Origin: Pseudisothecium myosuroides
Lineage: Eukaryota > Streptophyta > Bryopsida > Hypnales > Lembophyllaceae
Reading direction: 5' to 3'
Length of the DNA stretch: 64,000 bases
Assembly: GCA_951799445.1 (NCBI GenBank)
Contig: OX637297.1
Span: forward strand, 9,176,001-9,240,000
The translations under genes were made by a program, and so were the position numbers. Numbering within the stretch: the stretch's first letter is position 1; every line of letters starts with the position of its first letter. Below the pieces are notes generated by a model. The model did not search any database. It saw nothing but the letters and a program-made list of their open reading frames with translations, and was not told the origin of the DNA. Shown piece after piece: positions 11,703 through 24,200 of this stretch.

Positions 11703-12555
11703 AGATGAATAGCTTGTAGGCATAGGAAGTCATTATTTAGGAGTATTAGTTGTTTGTAGTTTAGGTATTTTAAAAATTAAAAAAAATAAAAATAAAAATG
11801 AAGGAAACAAATATGAAGGACAAAAAAAAATAGGTATGAAAGAGAGTTTGTATGGAATTTTCAAAGTTGATAGGTTATTTTTTTACCATTTTATATCCAA
11901 AAGAAAATGGAAAAAAAATAGGAAAAAAGAAGAAGTAGATTTCGTTTGCAATTTCCTTTAGTGCATTGTGTTGATTTTTATTTGATTATACTGGAATTGG
12001 ATGTTCTGTATTTTGTTTAATATAAGAAAATTGAATTTATTGTTATTTTCTATATTATATGGAGTATTTTTCTCCTTATTACTTGTATTTCAAATGTCCA
12101 TGTTTGTTTGTTTATAAGGGCACATGCACTTTTATCATTTATAATGAGTATTTTTGAATTTCTATATCTATAATTATACAAAATGTTTTTGTAGCCAATC
12201 TAATAATTATTTACTTATTATGAATGATCTTAGTTTGAATGTCATTGAATTCCTTGGAACCCCTTTCCTTGCAAAAGTGCAAAGCGAGTCTACTTGAAGA
12301 GACCAAAAAAACACGTGAATTTAGCAATGGATCCATATATCGACATAAAATATGGAATTGTAGTGTGCAAAATGACATGTGTTGGTGCTGTTTTTTATAC
12401 GTACCTAAATACGTAGTTCTCTTGGCATATTACAGTCTCAATTTATCAAATTGTCTCAAATTATTGACTTCTTTTGCATACTAAATATAGTCTCAAAATT
12501 AAAATGAGATGCCACCTTCTTTCATTTTAATGAATATGACCTTACCTCATCAGAC
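11703..12555. other. AT-rich 3' flank; nothing recognised
   Basis: Long A and T runs and poly-A-signal-like words follow the stop codon. The open frame at 12239-12484 has no coding character I can recognise. No terminal inverted repeat matching the upstream side of the gene was found. Confidence 0.4.
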
Positions 12556-13177
12556 ATCAGCTAGCACTCGAACTTCAATCTGAAGACTCACCTAACCTAA
12601 GCATAGCTATCCCGCTCAGAAGAAACCCAAGGAACATTAGTAGCTGGAACTTTCTCTTAGTACGCAAGACGTTCTTAATCAATCCAAATACTCCTAGAAC
12701 CGGATCCAGACAGAATCCGGGGACGACTCTTTTCCTCAAATTTTCACTACCAAACTACCTGGACTTGCAATGATTAAAACACTGCCTAACCCCTCAACAC
12801 AAGACCAAGACTTTTCAGACCAGTACTCATGGAGTTGAAATCCAAGCTTTCTTTTCAGAAATTGAAATAGGAAAACAAGAATATGAAAACGCCCGGGGTT
12901 GAAATTAACTTCCAACCCCTAAATAACAACTCAAGGAAAACCCTAAAGGTCCCAAAAATCCAAAATACAGGACCAAAGAATGACACGCGTCATTCCTTAT
13001 CCAACCAAGTTGACTTTCTACCAGCCGATCCGCAAAATGTGGATCTCAGATCCTAAAAACCCGGAAACTAAAGTCCAGGTGCATCTTACTAAGAAGCAAC
13101 TAACTGACTAGTTCCTTCCTACCAAAAACTTGAGTTTTATATTAACCATGCAAGGATTAACTCAAGGAACTTCTTAA

Positions 13178-13440
13178 CTACTTCTTGGCCTTCTTCAGGG
13201 TAGGTTCCTCTTTGCCTGCTCCTTTCCGGGGTGGCTGTTTTCGGATTGGAGAGGGCTTGACTCCCTTTGATGATGTCCCCTTTGATGGCGTCTGTGTCTT
13301 ACCCTTGAGCTTGGAAGGAGAAATCGTTTCCAGAGCTGAATCTTCCTCTGATTCAAAATCCGGAATCTTTATTGGCTGGGATCTAGATCCCGTCGGTGTC
13401 GGAGCCCGTAACGCCAAGTCTATTACGTTGTAATGAAATT
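13178..13440 (-). pseudogene. F1-like ORF, C-terminal fragment A
   Basis: The minus-strand frame reads LALRAPTPTGSRSQPIKIP, then an acidic patch and a Lys/Pro-rich tail ending KKAKK and TAG at 13178-13180. Copy B ends in the same way (KRQKK, TAG), and the 3' tail to about 12560 matches the tail left of copy 3 (29.6-30.0 kb). It is probably the distal end of copy C (15216-16925), separated from it by fragment B. Confidence 0.55.
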
Positions 13441-13615
13441 AGGTTAAAGATATTTTATTTCCAATTTTTTTTGTTGTTTTATAGGGTTATGTACATATTT
13501 TAGTAGAGTTTTAGATTAGTAACCATCGAATCTTCTAAAAGAGATAAAATGGTTAAGACGGATCTTAGTTGTTCATGTCTTGAACCGGAAACCGGAAACC
13601 TATGTCGGATCCTAA

Positions 13616-13915
13616 TCGGAATTCCAGGAGTTCGGGAACGGTCAAACCGGTTATCGGAAACGGAAACCGGAGCGAACAGTCACCATACCGGAAGATGAAG
13701 AGAAGGAGGAGGACCAGTCCGAGTCAGGAGAGGAGAGCGAGGAAGGCGAAGAGGAATCGGAACCGAAATCTAAACAGGCGTATAGAAAGGGTAGAGGTAA
13801 ACCGCCAATTCCCCCAAAAGGGAAAACGTCCAAGCCTACTGGGAGTAAGCCGCAGGCAGCAAAGAAAGGAGTGGCCAAGACCACTCAAACACCAGCCAAG
13901 AGGCAGAAGAAGTAG
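13616..13915 (+). pseudogene. F1-like ORF, C-terminal fragment B
   Basis: A 100-codon frame opens after TAA (13613-13615) and ends with TAG at 13913-13915. It is Arg-rich at first, then strongly acidic (EDEEKEEDQSESGEESEEG), then Lys/Pro-rich and ends KRQKK. The overlapping ATG frame at 13602-13919 is a shadow: only the frame described here gives the acidic-then-basic pattern shared with fragment A. The 3' tail resembles copies 1 and 4 read in reverse ('gcggaaccctctgacataaa' near 14769). Confidence 0.55.
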
Positions 13916-14812
13916 ATAGAGTTTGTTTTTAGAAGTTAAGTTAAGGAGTTAAGTGGAACTCCGGTTTTTGTAGTTTGAAAGTAAAAGTAGACTTCAGTTA
14001 AGTTCAATTTTGAAAAGTTAAAGATAGGAGGAGTTTAGTTTCGAAAAGTTAAAGATAGTTGGAGTTCAGTTAAGTAGAGGAAAGTAAAAGAAAGTCACTG
14101 TTAGTTACTTTCCGGCTACATGTACTTGGATAGCAGGATCCGGGTTTCTAGGAAAAGGACCGGCTGTTAGGCAGTTAACACTTAGATTTAGGATTTTGAA
14201 GGTTAGGTGAATGACGCATGTCATTCTCTGACCTGTAGTTAGGATTTCCAGGGGGTCCTTTTTGGATTTCCCTTGGTTTGGTATTTAGGAGGTGGAAGTT
14301 AGTTTCATCCCGGGCTTTGATAGGATAATTTTGTCCTACACTTGTGTTCTTTTTCATTTTCCATTGCAAAGCATATTGATTTCCACATCCCAAGCGTTGG
14401 TCTGAAAAGTCTTGATGCTAGGTTGGTATGCCGGTAATGCTAGAACCATTATTTGTGCGGGTAGCTATGGTTGCAGGTTTTGGAAGAAGATGAGTGCCCC
14501 CGGATGTTTCCTGTATCCGGTTTCTGGTCCACGTAGCGACTCCGCCTGAAACTTGGGTTGGTAAAATCTATCATTGTAGTATTGTGAGGACAGTAGGGGT
14601 TTCCTGAGTGACCTACTGATCCGGATTAAGCTTCCGGGTTAGTTGTGAGGAGAAACCGAGATCCTATTTCTTTTTGTGTTTTATTATTTTTCTTCTTTTT
14701 AGTGAAACTTCAGTCACTCTAAAATATCGAAGGGTAGGAATTCACGCCGCCTTCCTTAACTAAAATATGCGGAACCCTCTGACATAAAGGCTAAACTTCA
14801 AACCGGTTACTT

Positions 14813-14990
14813 GTTTTGAGGATCCAGGAGTGGAAACAGGAAGAGGCACAAGGTAATGACACTCCTTCCGGTTCCGTTTTCGAATCCTAGAGTCAAAGTT
14901 GTTTTGAGGATCCAAGAGCGGAAACAGGAAGAGGCACAGGGTAATGACACTCCTTCCGGTTCCGGTTTTGAATCCTAGAGTCAGAAGTTG
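14813..14990. repeat. 88-bp tandem duplication in the tail of fragment B
   Basis: Two consecutive copies begin 'gttttgaggatcca' at 14813 and 14901 and each includes 'aggaagaggcac' and 'gtaatgacactccttccgg'. They differ at only a few positions, so the duplication is recent compared with the element. Confidence 0.85.
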
Positions 14991-15215
14991 TATTTGTGAG
15001 TAAGGGAGTGGTATATTGTAGAGACACTTCCCTGTTGTTGTTGAGCGGATTAGGACTGAAGTGAGATAGTCCAACCGGATGGAAAGAAATCATTTGTATA
15101 TTTTTAGCTTTCCATCTTAGAATCCGGTTTGCTTGTGGTTGTTGTGATTACCGCATCCGTTTCCGGTCATCACTATAGAAGTTCCATACAGATCTCTGAA
15201 GGAACGGTACACGAG

Positions 15216-16925
15216 TCACCCAAAAGACGGTTTTAAACGCTTTAGAACGTCTACTGGGGGGATTTTACTTTCTTGTGCTACAACAGTCGGGCTATCTTCT
15301 TTCTTTGACGTGCTTGGCGACTCTTCTTCCTCCAAGTGGTAACTCATGGGGGACACCTCTCTGCCTCGCTTGGCTGTTGTCTTTTTCTTTGTCGTGCTGG
15401 GAACCTTCGGAGACTGCTTCGAATCTTTACTTTGGGGGGTCCCAAAGCCGAATCCGGACTTCCGGGTCTTCTCCTTGGATCCGGATGCAGGTACTGATCC
15501 CTCCCCTTCCTCAGACTTCAGCTTGGAGGTTCCCTTCCCAGGTGTCTTCTCCTCCTTCTGCTTGTCTTTCGGCTTCGGTATTACTGGTGGGGACATGGGC
15601 ACCTTCTTGGTATCTTGATAGAATCCCGATTGCTGGAGTACATCCCGGATTTCATACGTCATCTTCTCCATTGATGTTGAATACTCCGCCAGCACCAACA
15701 TTGTCTTCACTACTGCTTCAGATCCCTCTTTCAGAATCCCTTCGTCAAACAACTTTGCTTTGTTGATCATACTACCCGAGTAGAATACAAAGCTCCGGAC
15801 TTTACGAAGTATGTCCTCAGCGTCAGAGGAAAGTTTCCTAACCTCCTTGCTTCTTGCCTCACTCTTCTCTAACTTCCGGGTCAGTTCCTCATTCCTCTCA
15901 GTCAACTCCTTAACTCGGGTCTCCCACTTCCGGGACTCTCTATCCCGAAGTAAACCCTCTACTTTCTTTGCGAGCCTGGCTACCTCGATTCCACCAAATA
16001 GTCCGCACACATCCTGGACCACTCCTCTCTCGGCACTCAGCTCCTCACGAATCCTCTCAAGATCCTTAATAATCCTTCCAAGCGACTCATCCCGTAAACT
16101 TTCCGGTTCCAGGGACTCTCTTTGTTTACTCTTGAGTTTCTGCTTCCAGGGGGAGGCTATGATTCGCTCTGAGGATTCTTCCTTCTTTTCAGAAGATCCT
16201 CCCTCTGATTCCTCTCCTACCTCTTCCTCCTATTTCTTAGGAGGAATAATATTAAACTTCTAGATGGTGGCTGCAGCCTTATAAGTTGTCCTCTCATGAG
16301 CTCTAAGTGTTCCTAGATAATCATAGAGGTGGAAGAGAAAGGGGCCTATTGCTGTGGCCTTAGTGTTACCCAGGGAAGAGACCATCTTTCCTACTAAATC
16401 CCTCACTATTTCTCCCCAGAATACCTTCCTTTCTCCGCTCAGGGCAGCAAAGATTGTGTTCGCCCAAGTCACTGTGACCCGGGATGGCCGTTCCGGATAC
16501 AGGATCGGAACTATGAACTCTAACACTCTTCTCTCCCTAGCATTCTTGCAATCCGCAACGAGGTAACCATTTTTCTTGTGGGGAGTGTCAGAAAACTTAC
16601 CCTCTGCGAATTTGTGTGTCCGAGAAGCCATCCCGTCTCCTGAGCAAGGAAAGTCGTAAACCGATTTCCAAGTTTCGAGGGTCCATTTCCTTGGCAGTGC
16701 TCGGTGTGTCTTGTCCCACTCGTTAGACTGGTCCTTTGTCAGCTCCCGAATCATCTCATCATCCTTCAGGCTCCATGGTCGCCGTAGGAATCCGAGGCAC
16801 TCGATTTGACCCAAGTCCTCCTCTAACTGTTTCCATTGATTCTCGTCTTCCGGGATAACCGAATGGATAGTCTTAGTCTTGAAGACGACGGCCTCACTAC
16901 CTTCACCCTTCACCATCGTACTCAA
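15216..16925 (-). pseudogene. F1-like gag-like ORF, copy C
   Basis: A single frame runs from ATG at 16925 down to the stop at 15216, interrupted by TAG at 16260-16262 and by another near 16232. The first 220 residues match the globular domain of copies 1, 3 and 4 (WKSVYDFPCSG, GKFSDTP, VADCKNARERRVLEFIVPILYPERPSRV, FAALSGERKVFW, GPFLFHLYDYL). An acidic linker, a coiled coil (ELTERNEELTRKLEKSEAR), KLFDEGILKEGSE and a Lys/Ser/Pro tail follow. At the first TAG copy 3 has CAG, so this stop is a C-to-T change. The C terminus (VLKRLKPSFG) does not match other copies; the true end may lie in fragment A. Confidence 0.65.
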
Positions 16926-17800
16926 AAGTTTGTCCTCACCCTCTCAAACACAATTCTCACACAATCTCTCAAATATAAGTTGCTACAAATCCCTTCCCAC
17001 AAACTCTGGTACTATCCTATCCGGATCCGGAAACTAGGAGCTCTCCTTCTTTACGATCTGATCTGCAAACCACTGCTCTGAAAACCCCAAAGGATGCTCC
17101 AAAATTTAGAATGAGAAATGAAGACGGAAGTTTCCCATTCCTGGGTTTTTCCCCAGCTATCCGTTTCTAGCCGTTTTAGGGTTACCGTTTCCGCCGTAAT
17201 CCCGGAAGACTGTGACCGTTTAAACGACTTTCCCTAACTCCCGGTAGAGCCGTTGGATCTCAGGATTACCCTAACGGCTTCCTGCTAGCTCTCCGGTATC
17301 CTCCGGCATATGTCCACATCCGGCTCGGTACGTGGGGTAACTTCCGAATAGATACCCTGTTCCGGATCCGGTTTTGGTTTTCTAGTCAAATCGAGAAATT
17401 CTAATTCCCTTTCTTACCTGTTTATCTATTTACAATTATCCTAAAACAGAAATATCTTAATTTTGGTAAAACTCGTATTTAAGCTCTACCAAAGCTTAAA
17501 AATTTTACCATTTCTAACTCCTTTCTCTATATTACTAGCTAACTTGCCTTATCCTCACATTTCGTGTTCCCACACAACTCCAAGATCCAGTGCATTTGAG
17601 GTTCATCTCCAAGTCAAGCCTTCAATAAGACAAAAAGTCATGACTGCAATGGACACCCTTTCCAATGAATTTCTAAGGTGATTTTTTGCATTTTTGTGGG
17701 GCACCTCAATAAAACTTGTTCTGCCTTCTCATGTTTGTATACATCATTCTAAATTGTCGTATACATACTAAACTGTAAAGAAATTGACATCCGTTGCTTC
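16926..17800. other. 5' flank of copy C, then AT-rich DNA
   Basis: 16926-17440 resembles the promoter-side regions of copies 1 and 3 (ATCCGG-rich, 'ccgttt' words). From 17440 the DNA is AT-rich with no recognisable gene. The exact element end is not visible. Confidence 0.4.
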
Positions 17801-17804
17801 TTAA

Positions 17805-18680
17805 CCCCGAAGGACCATTTGTCCCCTTGAGGGACAATTTGGAATTTTTTGAGTGTGTATTTTTGTGAGAGCTTTGTAAATATATAATTTTTATTTTAAT
17901 TGATGCCCGGGAGAAAAAGTTATAGCATAATAAGCAAAAATGGAGTTCAGCGGGCAGTACAAAAAAAATCACAAAAAATCAAAATAATTTTTTTTCAAAT
18001 TTAAAAAAAAAAATTATATTTTTGTCTACATGTGAAGCTTTGTTTCATTCAATTTGGACTAATAATGAGAAAGTTATGGACAATCTTAGTTTTTCGGGCA
18101 ATCTAAGCATCTTCTTGGCAAAATAACTTTTAGAATTCATTTTTGAATGCAATTTTTAGAATTAAAAAAAAAAAAACTATTGGAAAGGGTTAGATTTTCT
18201 TGCTAGAACAATCTCACCGTGGGGATTATTGTGATTCAATTTCATCTAAAAGCTATTAACAATTTAGTTTTTTCTTCAATCTTGAACCCACTTCTACTTA
18301 ACAATTTTTTAATGAGTGAAAACAAAGTGTTCTTTTTCCTAAATTTTTTTTGTAGATTCTCAACTCAACTAATTAACATAAATAAGTAGAAAATCAAAAT
18401 CAGGAGTGCAAAAAACTTGAACTAAAAAGATTCAAAGACAAAAAATCTAATTAAGCAAGGTGCTCAAAAACATGTTTCTTTCACTTTAAAGGCATATATC
18501 TTGCAATCTACATGGTCAAAGTTTCTGAAATTTCTTCCACGTATTCATATACTAGTCAAGTATAAGATTCAATGGTTGGATATGCAAAAAAAAACAATTT
18601 TTAAAGTTTTTTACTCTTCACAATAGAAATGGCAGTTTTGAGTGTAGTTTGATGGAAAAAAAGCCTCAGTCCTTTAGGGG
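17805..18680. mobile_element. Second CCCC-ended element in TTAA sites
   Basis: The left terminus CCCCGAAGGAC and the right terminus (reverse complement CCCCTAAAGGAC) are each flanked by TTAA (17801-17804 and 18681-18684). The sequences outside TTAA differ, which supports a true TTAA duplication. The 876-bp interior is AT-rich with no coding capacity. It shares its terminal start CCCC(T/G)AAA/G with the element at 5515-6151. Confidence 0.5.
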
Positions 18681-18924
18681 TTAAAGTATTCGCTATTTCG
18701 CAAACACACAAACGATGGAATTCATGTTCATATGTTTTGGCTCATCAATGAAGCACATGCAATTCACCATACTTGCTCTGCAATGTTCAAAATGGATGGT
18801 ACCTTTTATTATATATACATGTCTTGGGAAGTACATAGCCTTAATATAGCATCGCAACAAGAATACCAAGTCATTCAATATGTGCCTTGCCCTTTTGTTT
18901 CTCTTTCTCAGCATCAGCTTATTG

Positions 18925-20454
18925 CTAGTGGATCACCACTTTCTCTTCTCTTTTGTCATTACCCTTCCATTCGGTCTTGGAAAAATATCCTTGCTCCCAA
19001 AGTTTTTTTATTGATTGATTGAAAGTAATGAAAGCCTTTTTGGTCCCTTTGAGCTCTTCCAAGATCTTTTCATCTCTTAGATGACGGCCTAACTTCTTCT
19101 TCAGGTCTGCTACTTCCGTTTGGCACATCTCATCTTGCGTAGTAAAATTTTCCCAACTGTACACGGTCAAGAGGGGCTTCGTCTTTAATTTCTTCTAGGA
19201 ACTGTAACCTCGATCGTGCCGCTTCCAAGCGTTGCTTTTCTATGTGCACCTATTCTCGTCCCTTCTTGCACTTACCAATTAGTTCAGCAAGCCTTTCCTT
19301 TGCAAATGAATTATTACAAGATTTGGATTCTTAGTCTCTGGAAAGTTTGAGATAGAATGCTTCCAACTTTGATATCTCTTGCTCTTGCGCTGCCAAACGA
19401 GTTTGCCCAATTCTAATTTTTGCTTGTAGGCTTGCCACAACATTGCCAGTTAGATTTTGCATGGTCAACTTCTGCAAAATATTGAACTCTTCTCGTTTGC
19501 CAGCCAACTCTTTGCAAATCCCCTTGAGTTGACGTTTATAAATCCCTTTCATGAAGGAAGAGGAAAATTCTCGTGATCTTCAGCTTCAAGGTATTCCCCC
19601 ATGAATGGTGCGGGTTCTATAAAAGGCACTGTGATTGCAAAAGGCACCACCACGTCTAAAATTTGGATATCTTCATCCAAATGATGATCGTCACCCTCTG
19701 GCCGGAGTGAAAGAACATACTGTAGTATTTGCTCAGCATAAAGAAGACCGACCCCCTCTGGTTCTACCACTGCAAGAGGGGGTACATATATTGCCAACTC
19801 TTGGCTCCTCCCTACATGCCCTTCTTTTGCTACCACCACTAGTAAATCTTTAGCCATGGACGTGGCTTCCAATGGGCTCGCGTTGTTGGAAGAAAGGTCT
19901 TCAACCAAGTCATCTTCACTATCAGAGCTTGGATGGTCAGACCAAATGAATTCTTCATCGGGCACTCCACGCTTAATAAACTTCTTTTGTCCTAGCCCTT
20001 TCCGTGGAGTGGAGGACGAACTAGCCTTCAGAATGTCTTCGGTGATCGGAATGTTTGCTTGCTTTACTCCCTTTATGGTCCTACAGTCTTCCTTTTGCTC
20101 CAAGATGACCTTTGCGTATACCATTATACATATGAATAAACCGACTTCATTCCTGATCACTGTAGATGTATTGTACAACGCTTAATTCACTTCGATACAC
20201 CGTTGCACAAATGCGTATTGGGTGCAATAATGAAGATTGGCCACATTCTTACTCAAATGGTGATGATGTTGATGATAAGGGAATAGTTTGTTGACGTAGC
20301 ACCATCCTACAAACGCCTTACAGATGTTTCCTGTCCACACCCCTTGAATTTTCCTCCAACCACGATAGGCCTTCGCTTGCAGGTCAAGAAGGATGCGTCG
20401 TTGCCTAGGCTGGCTCTTTCCTTTCGACTTGGTCTTCTTCTTGTCAGCGCCCAT
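18925..20454 (-). pseudogene. Broken coiled-coil gene of unknown family
   Basis: A coding path runs from ATG at 20454 (MGADKKKTKSKGKSQPRQRR) through a region with GWRKIQGVW and a His run, an in-frame TAA near 20180, an acidic Ser-rich stretch (SDHPSSDSEDDLVEDLSS), a shift at about 19550, a coiled coil (QTRLAAQEQEISKLEAFYLK), further stops near 19332 and 19250, and a last shift into the frame ending at 18925. That is about 500 codons. The basic N terminus, acidic middle and coiled-coil C terminus could be a DNA-binding accessory protein of a TE, but no family is recognised. Confidence 0.45.
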
Positions 20455-20869
20455 TGTATACGATTTCTACTTGAAAGACTAAAAAACTAACTAAATCAGC
20501 TATACTAGGATCCAGGTGCTGGCAACTATACAAGCATGAAAACCCTAGCACCGGTCCAGTTCACAATTACAAAATATGTTCATTCATAAGAAACTAACGT
20601 CACACCGATCTCAAATGGGGATTTCCGGGTTTAGCGTGTACGAAACAGAAGCGAAGATCATGAGGTGAAAAGGGACAAAATACCCCCCTCGCAACTCAAA
20701 CCCCTAGCCCACAAGCACGCAGTCACCCACTTTGAGGTAGATAACAGACAATGTGTAGAACCAAGAGTGGAGAACGCGGGTGGGGGAGACCACTGATATA
20801 CCCATAGTCTCCTGGAGGCGCGTGCGGGTCCGACAACAGCGACCTTGGGTAGTTGGCGACCTCAGGTAC
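20455..20869. other. Short spacer; no gene recognised
   Basis: The 5' flank of the coiled-coil gene leads into GC-richer DNA. Minus-strand open frames here overlap the GC-rich repeat and look like its shadow. Confidence 0.35.
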
Positions 20870-21200
20870 CGGAGCTCGGGTAGCTAGCAACCTTGGGTAC
20901 CAGGTTTGAAATAAAAAGGAAGTGGGCGACTTCATGTCTGGGCGACCTCGGATGGAAAGGGCTTGAAACAAACCTAAATCACATTGCCATGAGCGACCTC
21001 GGGTGTGAGGAGACCTTGGGTACAGATAAAAGGATCGTGGATACAGGCGACCTCGAGTGGGGAATCGACGGAAAACACTTTCCTGGGCGACCTTAAGTGT
21101 GGCAACCTCGGATGTAAGAAGCAGGAGCACACCTCGTTTGAAATTCCCGCAATTTCAGAGGGGCAACGTCGGGTTGGGCAATCGCGGGTCCTTTTCTGGG
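20870..21200. repeat. GC-rich 'gcgacctcggg' repeat, left side of the satellite
   Basis: The word GGCGACCT(C/T)GG(G/A)TG recurs about every 30-60 bp (e.g. near 20943, 20994, 21048, 21090). The part from about 20885 to 20993 is matched on the far side of the satellite at 25463-25596. Confidence 0.7.
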
Positions 21201-21279
21201 AGAAGATCCATGTTTTTAAATTTAGGCATTAAGTTGGTCAACTACATCTTGGCTGTTATTTTTTTTGGTTTAGGGAATG

Positions 21280-24200
21280 CAATGGTAATTTCCATTTATC
21301 ATTGAATTAGGATGCACTTAGGATTTAAAAAAATGGGAAGGGAGTGCAAACAAATATGAAGGGATGGAATTATTTTTCATTGAGTTCAAATCCACTTAGG
21401 ATTAAAAAAAATTGGGGAACAAGTAGAAACAAATATGAGTTTATGGAATTATTTTTCATTTTATTCAAATCCACTTAGGATTAAAAAAATGGAAAGGGAG
21501 TACAAACCAATATGAAGTGATGGAATTATTTGTCACTGAGTTCAACACCACTTAGGATTAAAAAAAGAAGAAGCAAGTAGAAACAAATATGAAGTGATGG
21601 ATTTAGTTGTCATTTTATTCAAATCCTCTTGGAATTCAAAGAAATGGGGACAAAGTGCAAACAAATATGAGGTGATGGAATTCTTTGTCATTGAGTTCAA
21701 CTCCACTTAGGGTTAAAAAAAAGGAGGGAATAGAACAAATATGAGTTCAAGGAATTATTTTTCATTTTATTCAAATCCACTTGAAATTTTAAAAAAAGAA
21801 GGAGGAGTAGAAACAAATATGAAGTGATGGAATTATTTGTCATTGAGTTCAACTCCACTTGGGATTAGAAGAAAAGGAGGGAGTAGAAACAAACATGAAG
21901 TGATGGAATTATTTGTCATTAAGTTCAACTCCACTTGGGATTAGAAAAAAAAAAGGAAAGACTAGAAACAAATATGAAGTGATGGAATTATTTGTCATTG
22001 AGTTCAACTCCATTGGGATTAAAAAAATTTGGGAGGGAGTGCAAACAAACATGAGTTGATGGAATTATTTTTCATTTGATTCAAATCCACTTGGGATTAA
22101 AAAAAATGGGGAGGGAGTAGAAACAAATATGAAATCATGGAATTATTTTTCACTTTATTCAAATCCACTTGAGATGAAAAAGAAACGGAGAGGGAGTCCA
22201 AACAAATATGAAGTGATAGAATTCTTTTTCATTTTATTCAAATCCATTTGGAATTAAAAAAAATGGGGAGGGAGTGCAAACAAATATGAAGTGATGGAAT
22301 TATTTGTCATTGAGTTCAACTCCACTTGGGATTAGAAGAAAAAGGAAGGAGGGACTAGAAACAAATATGAAGTGATGGAGTTATTTGTCATTGAGTTCAA
22401 CTGCACTTGGGATTTTTTTTAAAAAGGAGGGAGTAGAAACAAATATGAAGTGATAGAATTATTTGTCATTGAGTTCAACTCCACTTGGGATGAAAAAAAA
22501 TGGGGAGGGAATGCAAACAAATTTAAAGTGATGGAATTAATTTTCATTTTACTCAAACCCTCTTAGGATAAAAAAAAAGTGGGGAGAAAGTGCAAACAAA
22601 TATGAAGTGATGGAGTTATTTGTCATTGAGTTCAACTCCACTTAGGATTAAAAAAAAATGGGGAGGGAGTGCAAACAAATATGAGTTCATGGAATTATTT
22701 TTCACTTTATTCAAATCCACTTGGGATGAAAAAAAAATGGGGAGGGAGTGCAAACAAATATGAAGTGATGGAATTATTTTTCATTGAGTTCAACTCCACT
22801 TAGGATTAGAAAAACAAAAGGAGGGAGTAGAAACAAATATGAAGTGATGGAATTATTTGTCATTAAGTTCAACTCCAGATAAGATGGAAAAAAAATGGGA
22901 AGGGAGTGCAAACAAACATGAGTTGATGGAATTATTTTTCATTTTATTCAAATCCACTTGGGATGAAAAAAACGGGGAGGGAATGGAAACAAATATGAGT
23001 TCATGAAATTATTTGTCATTGAGTGCAACTCCACTTAGGATTAAAAAGAAATAGGGAGGGAGTGCAAAGAAATTTAAAGTGATGGAATTAATTTTCATTT
23101 TATTCAAATCCACTTAGGATAAAAAAAAATTAAGGAGAGAGTGCAAACAAATATGAAGTGATGGAATTATTTGTCATTGAGTTCAACTCCACTTAGGATT
23201 TAAAAAAATGGGGAGGGAGTGCAAACAAATATAAGTTCATGGAATTATTTTTCACTTTATTCAAATCCACTTGGGATGAAAAAAACATGGGGAAGACAGT
23301 GCAAACAAATTTGAAGTGATGGAATTCTATTTCATTTTATTCAAATCCATTTGGGATTAAAAAAAATTGAGGAGGGAGTAGAAACAAATATGAAGTGATG
23401 GAATTATTTGTCATTGAGTTCAATTCCACTTGGGATTAGAAAAAAAAAGGAAGGAGGGACTAGAAACAAATATGAAGTGATGGAATTATTTGTCATTGAA
23501 TTCAACTCCACTTGGGATTAAAAAAAAAGGAGGGAGTAGAAACAAATATGAAGTGATGGAATTATTTGTCATTGAGTTCAACTCCACTTGGGATGAAAAA
23601 AAATGGGGAGGGAATGCAAACAAATTTAAAGTGATAGAATTACTTTTCATTCTATTTAAATCCACTTGGGATTAAAAAGATGGGTTAGAAGCGCAAACAA
23701 ATATGAAATGATGAAATTATTTTTCATTTTATTCAACTCCACTTAGGACTAAAAGAAAATGGGGACGGACTACAAACAAACATGAGTTGATGGAATTAAT
23801 TTTCATTTTATTCAAATCCAATTGGGATTAAAAAAAATGGGGAGGGAGTAGAAACAAATATGAGTTCATGGAATTATTTGTCATTGAGTTCAAATCCACT
23901 TGGGATTAAAAGAAAGAAGGAAGGCAGTGCAAAGAAATTTAAAGTGATGGAATTAATTTACATTTTATTCAAATCCACTTGGGATTAAAAAAATGGGGAG
24001 CGAGTACAAACAAATATGAAGTGATGGAATTATTTTTCAATTTATTCAAATTCACTTTGAGATTTAAAAAAATGGGGAGGGAGTAGAAACAAATATGAAG
24101 TGATGGAATTATTTGTCATTGAGTTCAACTCCACTTCGGATTAAAAAAAAAGGAGGGAATAGAAACAAATATGAAGTGATGGAATTCTTTTTCACTTTAT

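Larger units (their letters stand above)
12560..14650. repeat. Large imperfect inverted repeat made of two F1-like 3' ends
   Basis: 12560-13440 (minus copy) and 13600-14650 (plus copy) are diverged reverse complements; the segment around 'gaatgacacgcgtcattc' (12978) answers 'gaatgacgcatgtcattc' (14208). The centre, about 13440-13600, is AT-rich and not palindromic. Each arm is the C-terminal coding end plus 3' tail of a gag-like ORF, reading outward. Confidence 0.7.

Noticed and set aside
13602..13919. ATG-initiated Arg-rich frame of 105 codons
   Set aside because: The neighbouring frame at 13616-13915 gives the acidic-then-basic tail shared with fragment A, so the Arg-rich frame is a shadow.
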